Origin: an uncultured Muribaculaceae bacterium
GTDB taxonomy: Bacteria > Bacteroidota > Bacteroidia > Bacteroidales > Muribaculaceae
NCBI GenBank assembly: GCA_947632485.1
Contig: CANRPJ010000022.1
Coordinates: 1 to 49,559 of the forward strand
Reading direction: 5' to 3'
Length of the DNA: 49,559 bases
Within the stretch, counting starts at the first letter, position 1. Each line of letters opens with the position of its first letter. The position numbers were made by a program, and so were the translations under genes. Shown here piece by piece: positions 1 through 6,544 of this stretch. Under the pieces are notes generated by a model. That model saw only the letters and a program-made list of their open reading frames with translations, did not search any database and was not told where the DNA came from.

Positions 1-18
1 CTGTTCTGGGCACAGATA
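1..18 (+). repeat. att core direct repeat, left copy
   Basis: 18 bp identical to 20157-20174. The core contains CTGT and ACAG as 4-bp inverted arms around a 7-bp centre, a shape common at tyrosine recombinase crossover sites. The repeat could extend further left, beyond the window. Confidence 0.75.
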
Positions 19-58
19 AATCCCGTAACTCATTAAAAATCAAGAGTTGCGGGATTTT
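18..58 (+). terminator. Rho-independent terminator just inside the left att
   Basis: AAATCCCG (18-25) pairs with CGGGATTT (50-57), and AACTC (27-31) pairs with GAGTT (44-48), followed by a T-run. A different hairpin occupies the same position after the other att copy (20176-20214). The island may therefore restore a terminator to the gene that ends at att. Confidence 0.65.
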
Positions 59-67
59 TCTTTGAAA

Positions 68-92
68 TTTTGTCAGCAAATTGTCAGCGAAT
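68..92 (+). other. Putative integrase arm-type sites, left end
   Basis: Two TTGTCAGC copies lie 11 bp apart and the second is followed by GAAT. The same pair with the same spacing occurs at 19984-20008, between the integrase gene and the right att. Matching sites at both ends of the island, in the same orientation, argue for binding by the integrase or its accessory factor. Confidence 0.6.
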
Positions 93-139
93 CCTGAAAA
101 TTTTGCGATTTCAACCCTATTCAACTCCACTGAATCGTA

Positions 140-605
140 TTGAATGAATCGAATTTGAATCTTTTAACATTAATTAATGCACTATCTGCTGAAACTATGA
201 GCTACCTTACTATAGAGCAATCCATCAGTATTCTTCCACCGGAGTTCAAGAATATCATAAAATGCCCCGGAAGGAGACCAATCTATTCTTCTTCAATGGG
301 AAACCTCTATTTCAGGGGAACTAAAGATTTCGGATATAAGCACAAGACGTGGTGGTATAGCATAGATCCTGAAGTAATAAAGAGTGAGAGAATCGCTTAT
401 ATCGTTCTTGCCGCCGATGTAAGATGTAAGAGGAATATTCCTTATTCCATCAGATGTATTCTTTGCATATAGAGAACGACATCCAGTGGGAGCGGTAAAA
501 GGAGGACGGGAAGACTTTACAATCTTATGTGATAATAATCGCTATTTACGGCGAGAATCAAGATGTGATGATGAAAACTTAACACAATATTTCATATCAA
601 AATAA
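140..605 (+). pseudogene. Frameshifted hypothetical protein
   Basis: The first frame (140-472) gives 110 residues whose tail reads as low-quality out-of-frame sequence. The neighbouring frame continues sensibly from about position 430, with the peptide GIFLIPSDVFFAYRERHPVG, and ends at TAA 603-605. A single indel around 415-440 would join them into a protein of about 155 residues. I recognise no family. Aromatic and charged residues (KTWWYSIDPE, VGAVKGGREDF) suggest a compact globular protein. A sequencing error is possible, though a true disruption fits a decayed island edge. Confidence 0.55.
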
Positions 606-612
606 TTGAATG

Positions 613-653
613 CCGATTCATAACGTGCACAAGCGTTTTGAGTCGGTTTTTTT
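613..653 (+). terminator. Rho-independent terminator
   Basis: CCGATTC (613-619) pairs with GAGTCGG (640-646), with one G-T pair, and is followed by seven T. It lies 8 bp after the stop of the frameshifted gene and fits as its terminator. Confidence 0.6.
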
Positions 654-1498
654 ATTGAAATCTTGGGGAATGTTGAGGAAACTATGAGGAGTATTGGGGA
701 ATTCTCTCAAATCCATTCAACTTATACATTTTAGGAGCGTTGCTATATCGTAATGAAGTTGTATTGACTTGTTCCAAGAAATCGTTGTGCCAAGGTGGAC
801 AAACGCTGGACAAATACCGGCAATCGTTTGCCAAACGTCAGACATCTAGAACTTTACGATAACATAGTCTGTTATTGTATCAGAAATCTGAATAAAACGG
901 CATCAAATGATAAAGCATACTTAGACAATAGCAGTATTAGTGTCGAAGTCTCGTTACACCTTGAGACAATGCGAGGCTACCGAGTATGATGCATGCCTGA
1001 AATATGGCTTCAATACTGCCATTGATATAAATTTGCATAGCAATAGCAGAATGCTTTTGGGAAATATTGAGCAACTTTATGGAAAGGTTGAGCAAGAACA
1101 GGTTGTTCATAATCTTTTGATAGTAGCTGAATGTTTCTCGTATATAACTGACCGTGCGACAGGTATAGTCGCCACCTTTAACCGACATAGGAAAAGGATT
1201 CACCGCGGAAATCCTCATGGTCGGTACAATGGGTGAAAACTGGTTCCGTACCAATGCTTGAGGCTTTGGAAAGCTATAGAGCCACCGGTAACCTTGTGGG
1301 AAATGTTCCCGAATTCTTCCACTTTATTTTCCGAAAACATCATCTTAGCCGATAGCTGTGGTTATCGGTACAGCCAAAACTATGCCTTTTCGGGAAGTGA
1401 TACAATCAAGCGACCTTCGGGCGCAAAGGATAACCGATGACTTACTCCGCCACCATCGGCAAATTCCTGATTACCTACCCGGCGGAACCCCTGAAAAT
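654..1498. other. Stretch without a confident gene; decayed coding remnants
   Basis: Several short frames overlap here but none has a normal gene layout. From 940 one frame is protein-like (HSNSRMLLGNIEQLYGKVEQ) up to a TGA at 1234-1236. A different frame from 1254 encodes 33 residues (ALESYRATGNLVGNVPEFFH) and stops at 1353-1355. The switching of good peptide between frames suggests an old frameshifted gene. I see no RNA gene or strong promoter. Confidence 0.4.
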
Positions 1499-1810
1499 AT
1501 GACAGATATTTTATCCCTCATTGAGAGTGGGGTTACCGGACTCACTCTTACCATCAAAAGCGAAGACCTCAAAGAATTTGCATGTTTGCTCATTGAAAAG
1601 GCAAAAGAACAGTTGCTACCAGTAATGGTAAGTGCATCCCATGAAGGACTACTGACCAAGAAGGAGGTGCTTGAGAAATTCGACGTGTGCCACACCACAC
1701 TCTGGAACTGGGAGCGTAAAGGCTATCTCATTCCTGTGAAAATCGGTCGTAAGGTAAGCTACCGACAAGCAGACATCGAGCGAATCATAATCGAAAGAGG
1801 AACACGATGA
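1499..1810 (+). CDS. Helix-turn-helix (HTH_17, excisionase-like) DNA-binding protein
   Basis: About 103 residues. The C-terminal half reads LLTKKEVLEKFDVCHTTLWN, then an arginine/lysine-rich stretch and YRQADIERII, the MerR/excisionase-type winged HTH often found first in Bacteroidales mobilisable-element replication blocks. I chose ATG 1499 rather than an ATG at 1358 because the extra upstream residues read as unstructured sequence from the decayed region. Its stop overlaps the next start (ATGATGG at 1807), so the two are probably translationally coupled. It may act as a recombination directionality factor or as a replication-block regulator; the sequence does not decide. Confidence 0.75.
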   Translation: MTDILSLIESGVTGLTLTIKSEDLKEFACLLIEKAKEQLLPVMVSASHEGLLTKKEVLEKFDVCHTTLWNWERKGYLIPVKIGRKVSYRQADIERIIIERGTR

Positions 1811-2841
1811 TGGACACACACGAATTGAATCAGCTATGGGAAACATATCAGCTGAAGGTCACCGATGAGATTGCCAAAAGTCCGGAGGTTCTCTTTTGCA
1901 ATGGCTCTGCTATCGGCACACTCGGTAACTTCTCCGCTTCGACAGGAAAGGCTAAAAGCAAAAAGACTTTTAATGTTAGTGCCATACTAGCGGCAGCTCT
2001 TACCAACGGGGAGATACTTCGCTACATCGCTGAGTTTCCCGATGACAAACGTACAATCCTCTACTTCGACACCGAACAGAGTCCGCATCATTGCCAGCGT
2101 GTGATGAAACGCGCCCTGCAACTCGCAGGGCTACCGCTCGACAGCCATCCGAAAAATTTCATATTCTCTCAGCTCCGTGCATTGACACCTGAAATTCGTT
2201 TGGAACTCATTGACAATGCCATCGCCAATACTCCGAATGTCGGATTGGTAATCATTGACGGAATCCGCGACCTGATGTTCGATATAAACAATGCCATTGA
2301 ATCGTCAAGGCTTATCGGTAAACTGATGGAGTGGACCGACAAATATCAGATACATATCCATACCGTCCTGCACCTAAATAAGAGTGACGACAATGTGCGC
2401 GGTCATGTCGGCACTGAGTTGAACAACAAAGCTGAGACAGTCTTACAGGTCTGCAAAAGTTCCACCGACAGCGAAATTACAGAGGTTTCGGCATCATGTA
2501 TCCGCTCAATGGATTTTCCGCCATTTGCCTTTATCGTCAATGAAGCCGGATTACCCGAGATAGCCACCGATCACACAATATCCAAGCAGACAAAGGTACA
2601 GACATTCTCCTACTCGGAGCTGACACCGGAACAGCACCGGCAGGCTCTTGAAATGGCATTCTCAGACGGAGCGATCAAAGGCTGTCAGAACTGCGAGGAC
2701 AGCATCAAAAGGGCATACGCCGCCTGTGGTTTCCCATACGGTGACGGCAAGGTAACGAAACTCAAATCATTCCTGATGAACAAGAGAATGGTAGTCAGGG
2801 AGAACGGCACATACTCATACAACCCCGATTTCTATTACTGA
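1807..2841 (+). CDS. RepA-like AAA_25 family ATPase
   Basis: 344 residues of the RecA/DnaB-like fold used by plasmid RepA-type helicases and mobilisable-element replication proteins. The Walker A is the variant SSTGKAKSKKTF type (residues about 41-53). A Walker B-like strand VGLVIIDGIRDLMFD lies near residue 150, and HTVLHLNKSDDNVRGHVG is a typical later motif. The start overlaps the HTH gene by 4 bp and the primase gene follows after 73 bp, so all probably form one operon. It likely serves DNA unwinding or loading during replication of the excised island. The C-terminal 80 residues look like a small DNA-binding tail. Confidence 0.8.
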   Translation: MMDTHELNQLWETYQLKVTDEIAKSPEVLFCNGSAIGTLGNFSASTGKAKSKKTFNVSAILAAALTNGEILRYIAEFPDDKRTILYFDTEQSPHHCQRVMKRALQLAGLPLDSHPKNFIFSQLRALTPEIRLELIDNAIANTPNVGLVIIDGIRDLMFDINNAIESSRLIGKLMEWTDKYQIHIHTVLHLNKSDDNVRGHVGTELNNKAETVLQVCKSSTDSEITEVSASCIRSMDFPPFAFIVNEAGLPEIATDHTISKQTKVQTFSYSELTPEQHRQALEMAFSDGAIKGCQNCEDSIKRAYAACGFPYGDGKVTKLKSFLMNKRMVVRENGTYSYNPDFYY

Positions 2842-2914
2842 TTTTTGGTTCGGTTCAGCACGGGGTGTATATATATGAGCTGAACCTGAACTATATCCCC
2901 AACACATATTAATC

Positions 2915-3778
2915 ATGATAAAAGAGATAAAATCTATCCCTTTAGCCATCTTCTTGTCTCAACTCGGACATGAGCCTACAATGAGAAAAGGAACAAGGCT
3001 CTGGTATCTGTCACCGTTGCGGCAGGAACATACACCATCATTCAAGGTTGAGTCTACGCTCAACTGCTGGTATGATTTCGGCATCGGCAGAGGCGGCAAC
3101 ATCATTGACCTTGCGAGCGAACTTTATCAGTCAACGGATTTGCACTATCTCATGAGTTGCATTGCTGACCGTTGCACAGTACCATCGGTACAGACAGTCG
3201 CCTCCACTTCTTTTCAGCGACACTCTGCACCGGGTTTTCAGGACATCAGTGTCGTGCCTTTACGGAGCCGCGCACTTGTCGCTTATCTCCAAGAGCGTGG
3301 CATCCCGGCACAGATCGCTGTAGCGAACTGCCAACAGATACATTACAGTTGCAATGACAAACGCTATTATGCAGTAGCTTTCGCCAATCAGTCCGGCGGC
3401 TATGAGATGCGCAACCGATACTTCAAAGGTTGCATCGCACCCAAAGACATCTCAATCCGCAAAGTGAGAGATGGTCCGTCAACAGAGTGCGCGGTGTTTG
3501 AGGGGTTCATTGATTACCTCTCAGCGCTCACACTCGGCATCATCAACGGAGCGGACGCTATCATACTCAACTCAGTCTGTAATGTGAACAAGGCGGCAAC
3601 TGTTCTCAAAGATTATGATACCATCAATTGCTATCTTGACAATGACAATGCCGGAACATCAGCATTAGTGGAGTTGACAAAGCAATTCGGATCAGTCATT
3701 ATTGACCGCTCCACACTTTACTCAGGGTTTAATGACCTCAATGAGTATCTGACACATCAATGTTTACCACCAAATTAA
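2915..3778 (+). CDS. CHC2/TOPRIM primase-like protein
   Basis: 287 residues. The N-terminal part (PLRQEHTPSFKVE, NCWYDFGIGRGGNIIDLA, residues about 30-70) is the CHC2-type zinc-domain fold of DnaG-like primases, but several usual zinc ligands are absent. The TOPRIM part has AVFEGFIDYLSAL (acidic E near residue 195) and CYLDNDNAG (DxD near 240). This arrangement is standard for primase proteins of Bacteroidales mobilisable elements, which prime the transferred or excised strand. The next gene starts at the base after its stop codon, indicating coupling. Confidence 0.85.
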   Translation: MIKEIKSIPLAIFLSQLGHEPTMRKGTRLWYLSPLRQEHTPSFKVESTLNCWYDFGIGRGGNIIDLASELYQSTDLHYLMSCIADRCTVPSVQTVASTSFQRHSAPGFQDISVVPLRSRALVAYLQERGIPAQIAVANCQQIHYSCNDKRYYAVAFANQSGGYEMRNRYFKGCIAPKDISIRKVRDGPSTECAVFEGFIDYLSALTLGIINGADAIILNSVCNVNKAATVLKDYDTINCYLDNDNAGTSALVELTKQFGSVIIDRSTLYSGFNDLNEYLTHQCLPPN

Positions 3779-4210
3779 ATGACTATGAAAACAGACAATC
3801 CAGTATCTACACTTAATCCCAAAGACTCTATGACAAAGGACAACTCCATTAACTCAACCCCTGCTGTTAACAGCAACGAGAGTGTTGACACCATCAACAC
3901 CACCACATCAGACAATCTGTTCAACGATGAACAGACCTCACCCTACACTCCCACACTACCGAAACAACCACGAGTAGGCAAGCAACAGCGCAAATCGGAT
4001 TTCTCCGATTTCAAGGCAACATTCCTATTGCCATCAAAGTTGACAAAACGCCATTCAGTGAACATCGAGGAATCGGTATGGGAACAACTTGAACGTATCG
4101 CCAGAATCCTCGGTGATCGTGGCTCAAACGTCGGCAGCTACATCAACGCCGTCCTCTCGGAACACCTCAAAACCTATGCCTCCGACATCGAAGTCTGGCG
4201 CAAGCTCTGA
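3779..4210 (+). CDS. DUF3408 family mobilisation-associated protein
   Basis: 143 residues. The first 75 are low complexity, rich in Asn, Ser and Thr. The rest is a ribbon-helix-helix-like module (LTKRHSVNIEESVWEQLERI, then ILGDRGSNVGSYINAVLSEH), matching the DUF3408 proteins found beside mob or tra genes of Bacteroides elements. Their exact role is not settled; DNA binding near the transfer origin or in partition is plausible. It abuts the primase gene and precedes the putative oriT. Confidence 0.75.
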   Translation: MTMKTDNPVSTLNPKDSMTKDNSINSTPAVNSNESVDTINTTTSDNLFNDEQTSPYTPTLPKQPRVGKQQRKSDFSDFKATFLLPSKLTKRHSVNIEESVWEQLERIARILGDRGSNVGSYINAVLSEHLKTYASDIEVWRKL

Positions 4211-4349
4211 TTTCTTGAATGCAAGTATATACATTCATTCGTTCAGATGAACAGGTGTTAACATATTCATCTGTTCATGCGGTCAGCTATTCAGACGAAT
4301 TCTTAAAATGACACTTAGTTTCGTGCAGCTTGAAACTATCAGCAGGGTT

Positions 4350-4417
4350 CGGAATGGGGTGGAGCGAGTTTATGTTTTCGTATTACAAGTAATCCGGAAA
4401 CGACTCGCCCCATTCCG
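4350..4417 (+). other. Putative oriT (interrupted inverted repeat upstream of mobC)
   Basis: CGGAATGGGG (4350-4359) is perfectly complementary to CCCCATTCCG (4408-4417). Inside it, GCGAGT (4364-4369) pairs with ACTCGC (4403-4408). The loop is AT-rich. This large interrupted hairpin sits in the 240-bp gap immediately before mobC and the relaxase, where oriT lies in related MobA/MobC elements. The nick site itself cannot be located by eye. Confidence 0.55.
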
Positions 4418-4452
4418 CTCCCGATGGTCACAAACCCCAAATCCCCCAGACA

Positions 4453-4848
4453 ATGAGACAAACCAATTCACGCCCTTCAAAGGGTCGTCCCAAACTCCCC
4501 GCCGACGAAAGAAAGTCAATCCTCGTGTCGGTGAAACTCGACATAGACCAGTACAAGGAAATCACCGACAGGGCGTTTGTTGCCGGACTCAACCGTTCGG
4601 AATACATACGCCATGCCGCCCTTCACTGTAAGGTGGTCGAACGCCTCAAACCTAAAGACGTGAAAGCTATCCGCGACCTTCAAGGCGTAGCGGAAAACCT
4701 TAACCGCAATGCAAAATTTGCCAGTGCGATAATTAAAGGTGGAGCAAGCAATGAACAGTTTATCCGCACCTATCAGGAACTGATACAATGCAAGAATTTC
4801 GTTCTTTCATTGATAAACAATTACCGTAACACGCCCGATAGCCTATGA
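4453..4848 (+). CDS. mobC: MobC-family relaxosome accessory protein
   Basis: 131 residues. A basic N-terminus (RPSKGRPKLPADERKS) leads into a ribbon-helix-helix DNA-binding segment (VSVKLDIDQYKEITDRAF, GLNRSEYIRHAAL). A C-terminal helical part with AVAENLNRNAK-type sequence is typical of Bacteroidetes MobC/BmgB proteins. These bind oriT and help the relaxase open the DNA. The stop overlaps the relaxase start (ATGATGG at 4845-4848), so the two are coupled. Confidence 0.8.
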   Translation: MRQTNSRPSKGRPKLPADERKSILVSVKLDIDQYKEITDRAFVAGLNRSEYIRHAALHCKVVERLKPKDVKAIRDLQGVAENLNRNAKFASAIIKGGASNEQFIRTYQELIQCKNFVLSLINNYRNTPDSL

Positions 4849-6056
4849 TGGGAAAGATAACAAAAGGCAGCAGCTTCGGCGGATGTGTTGACTATGTTAC
4901 CCGTAAAAAGAAGGATAATCCGGATGGAACACCATGCAAGGAATGGCACATAATTGACCTTAAAGATGTCTCAGATATGGAAGGCAGGGAGAGCATTATC
5001 GCCTCTTTTGAAGATAACCGCGCCCTTAATCCACGACTTAAAAATCCCGTCGGACATATTTCACTTAACTTCCATGCCGATGACAAGGACAAAATCAATG
5101 ATGCAAAAATGGTGGAGATTGCACGAAAATATATGGAAAGAATGGGCATCGTTGATACTCCATACATAGTGGTAAGGCATCTTGATAAGGATTATCCACA
5201 TTGTCATATCGTGTTCAGCCGCATCAATAATCATGCTGAGACCATCTCTGATAAGAACGATTTTGAGCGGAACAAGGACATTTGTCTTGACTTGACAAAG
5301 GAGTATGGACTGCATATTTCCGACAGTAAGCGACAGACTAACGTCAATAAACTTCGCGGAAATGAGAAAATCCGCTATGAGATTTTCAATGCAGTTGATA
5401 CAGTTTGGAACGATAACACCATCTGCACATTCGATCAATTTGAGGCAACTCTTAAAGCATCGGGCGTAGGCTTAGAATACAAATTCAAACGAGGAACGAA
5501 CATCGTTCAAGGATTGTGGTACACTCGGAAGGGCAAACGATTCCCGGCCTCGAAGATCGACCGACGATTCAGTTACGCCAATATCAAGGCTCATCTTGCC
5601 AATAACAGACCGTTGCATTCTCAGTCGAAATGGATGTATGCCGACGGCTCGATAGTACCGCTTGCCGCATACAAGGGTGTAAAATTTACCAAGTCTCAGA
5701 TCAACGATTATGTGTCGGGCAAGACAATCCGTATAGACGGTTGTCAGGGCAATTCTTCCACTGTTTATATAAAGTTTGACCATGCACGGATGCAACCCTG
5801 TGTTTACAGTTCCAATCCTGACGCTCCGCGTCAGTCATCGGAAACGCAATCGCAAGAAAATGGAATAACCTTATCAATGCCTTCTTTCAGAGGAAACACC
5901 CAAGATGATCAAAGCTTCGCCGGAGGCGAAGGAATGTCTGATGATTTCAAAATGTGGATGAAGCTTCATCCCGGTCTCAGCATCGACGAAGCCCTACACC
6001 GCTACCGCGACGAACAGAAAGCGAAGCAACGCAGAAACGGTATCAGACTCCACTAA
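4845..6056 (+). CDS. mobA: MobA/VirD2-family relaxase
   Basis: 403 residues. The three-histidine metal site is visible as HLDKDYPHCHIVF (His112, His119, His121), preceded by GHISLNFHADD near residue 70. Near the start, GGCVDYVTRKK carries Tyr17, a candidate nicking tyrosine. The relaxase would nick one strand at oriT and stay covalently bound to the 5' end during mobilisation by a helper conjugation system. The C-terminal 80 residues are polar and probably disordered. A terminator follows at 6062-6106, separating the mobilisation operon from the defence operon. Confidence 0.88.
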   Translation: MMGKITKGSSFGGCVDYVTRKKKDNPDGTPCKEWHIIDLKDVSDMEGRESIIASFEDNRALNPRLKNPVGHISLNFHADDKDKINDAKMVEIARKYMERMGIVDTPYIVVRHLDKDYPHCHIVFSRINNHAETISDKNDFERNKDICLDLTKEYGLHISDSKRQTNVNKLRGNEKIRYEIFNAVDTVWNDNTICTFDQFEATLKASGVGLEYKFKRGTNIVQGLWYTRKGKRFPASKIDRRFSYANIKAHLANNRPLHSQSKWMYADGSIVPLAAYKGVKFTKSQINDYVSGKTIRIDGCQGNSSTVYIKFDHARMQPCVYSSNPDAPRQSSETQSQENGITLSMPSFRGNTQDDQSFAGGEGMSDDFKMWMKLHPGLSIDEALHRYRDEQKAKQRRNGIRLH

Positions 6057-6061
6057 ATTTC

Positions 6062-6106
6062 AACACCATCGAGAGCACAACAACACTTTCGGTGGTGTTT
6101 TACTTT
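6062..6106 (+). terminator. Terminator after the relaxase gene
   Basis: AACACCA (6062-6068) pairs with TGGTGTT (6093-6099) across a 24-nt loop and runs into T-rich DNA. It lies 6 bp after the relaxase stop. Confidence 0.5.
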
Positions 6107-6175
6107 ATTGAATCTACACATCTGTTAGACACTATAAGCACTTCCATCATTGTATTTCATAATTTCGCATTGAAA

Positions 6176-6207
6176 TTTGGTCATATCAAAATTATTTACT
6201 AAATTTG
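6176..6207 (+). promoter_or_regulatory. Bacteroidales-type promoter of the defence operon
   Basis: TTTG at 6176-6179 and TAAATTTG at 6200-6207 are separated by 20 bp, matching the Bacteroides -33 TTTG and -7 TAnnTTTG elements. The predicted start of transcription, about 6214, falls inside the operator-like repeats that follow. Confidence 0.7.
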
Positions 6208-6208
6208 C

Positions 6209-6238
6209 CAAAAATTGACAAATCAAAAATTGACAAAT
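6209..6238 (+). promoter_or_regulatory. Tandem 15-bp operator-like repeats
   Basis: Two perfect copies of caaaaattgacaaat lie head to tail (6209-6223 and 6224-6238), between the promoter and the ATG at 6239. This is where a restriction-modification control protein would bind to limit its own synthesis. The most likely binder is the XRE protein encoded immediately downstream. Confidence 0.65.
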
Positions 6239-6544
6239 ATGTTTTTTGCGCAGAAACTGAAATCTCTAAGAGAAGAACACCGCTATATGCAACGACAAAT
6301 AGCGGCATTACTTGATATTGATACACCTATGTATAGTCGTATTGAACGAGGAGAGAGATTTGCAAAAGAAGAGCATATAACCCAATTAGCTAAGTTCTAC
6401 TCGATAGATGAAAATGAATTGAGACAATTATGGTTGGCAGATAAAGTTTACGATGTTATCGCTGGAGAGGAAGGCGCGAATGAAGTTCTTGATATAGTTT
6501 CAGAAAGTATTGTTGAATATGGAAAAAATAAAACAGATTGCTGA
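6239..6544 (+). CDS. XRE-family control (C-protein-like) regulator
   Basis: 101 residues. A helix-turn-helix of the Cro/C1 type spans residues 6-60 (KLKSLREEHRYMQRQIAALL, then MYSRIERGERFAKEEHITQL). ATG 6239 is preferred over an upstream TTG at 6215, which lies inside the operator repeats. The gene overlaps the restriction gene by 26 bp. Small XRE proteins placed ahead of a restriction gene usually delay restriction until methylation is complete. The tandem operator repeats directly before its start support autoregulation of the whole operon. Confidence 0.85.
   Translation: MFFAQKLKSLREEHRYMQRQIAALLDIDTPMYSRIERGERFAKEEHITQLAKFYSIDENELRQLWLADKVYDVIAGEEGANEVLDIVSESIVEYGKNKTDC

Noticed and set aside
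1..18. tRNA 3' end as the att target
   Set aside because: The core could end a tRNA (TCTGGGC plus A), but no tRNA body precedes the copy at 20157 and the sequence left of base 1 is not available, so no tRNA is called.
937..1254. Minus-strand ORF of 105 residues
   Set aside because: Low-quality composition, no domain, and it opposes protein-like sequence in two plus-strand frames.
4308..4631. Plus-strand ORF of 107 residues overlapping the oriT candidate and mobC
   Set aside because: It is out of frame with mobC, which has the recognised family sequence, and it crosses the inverted repeat.
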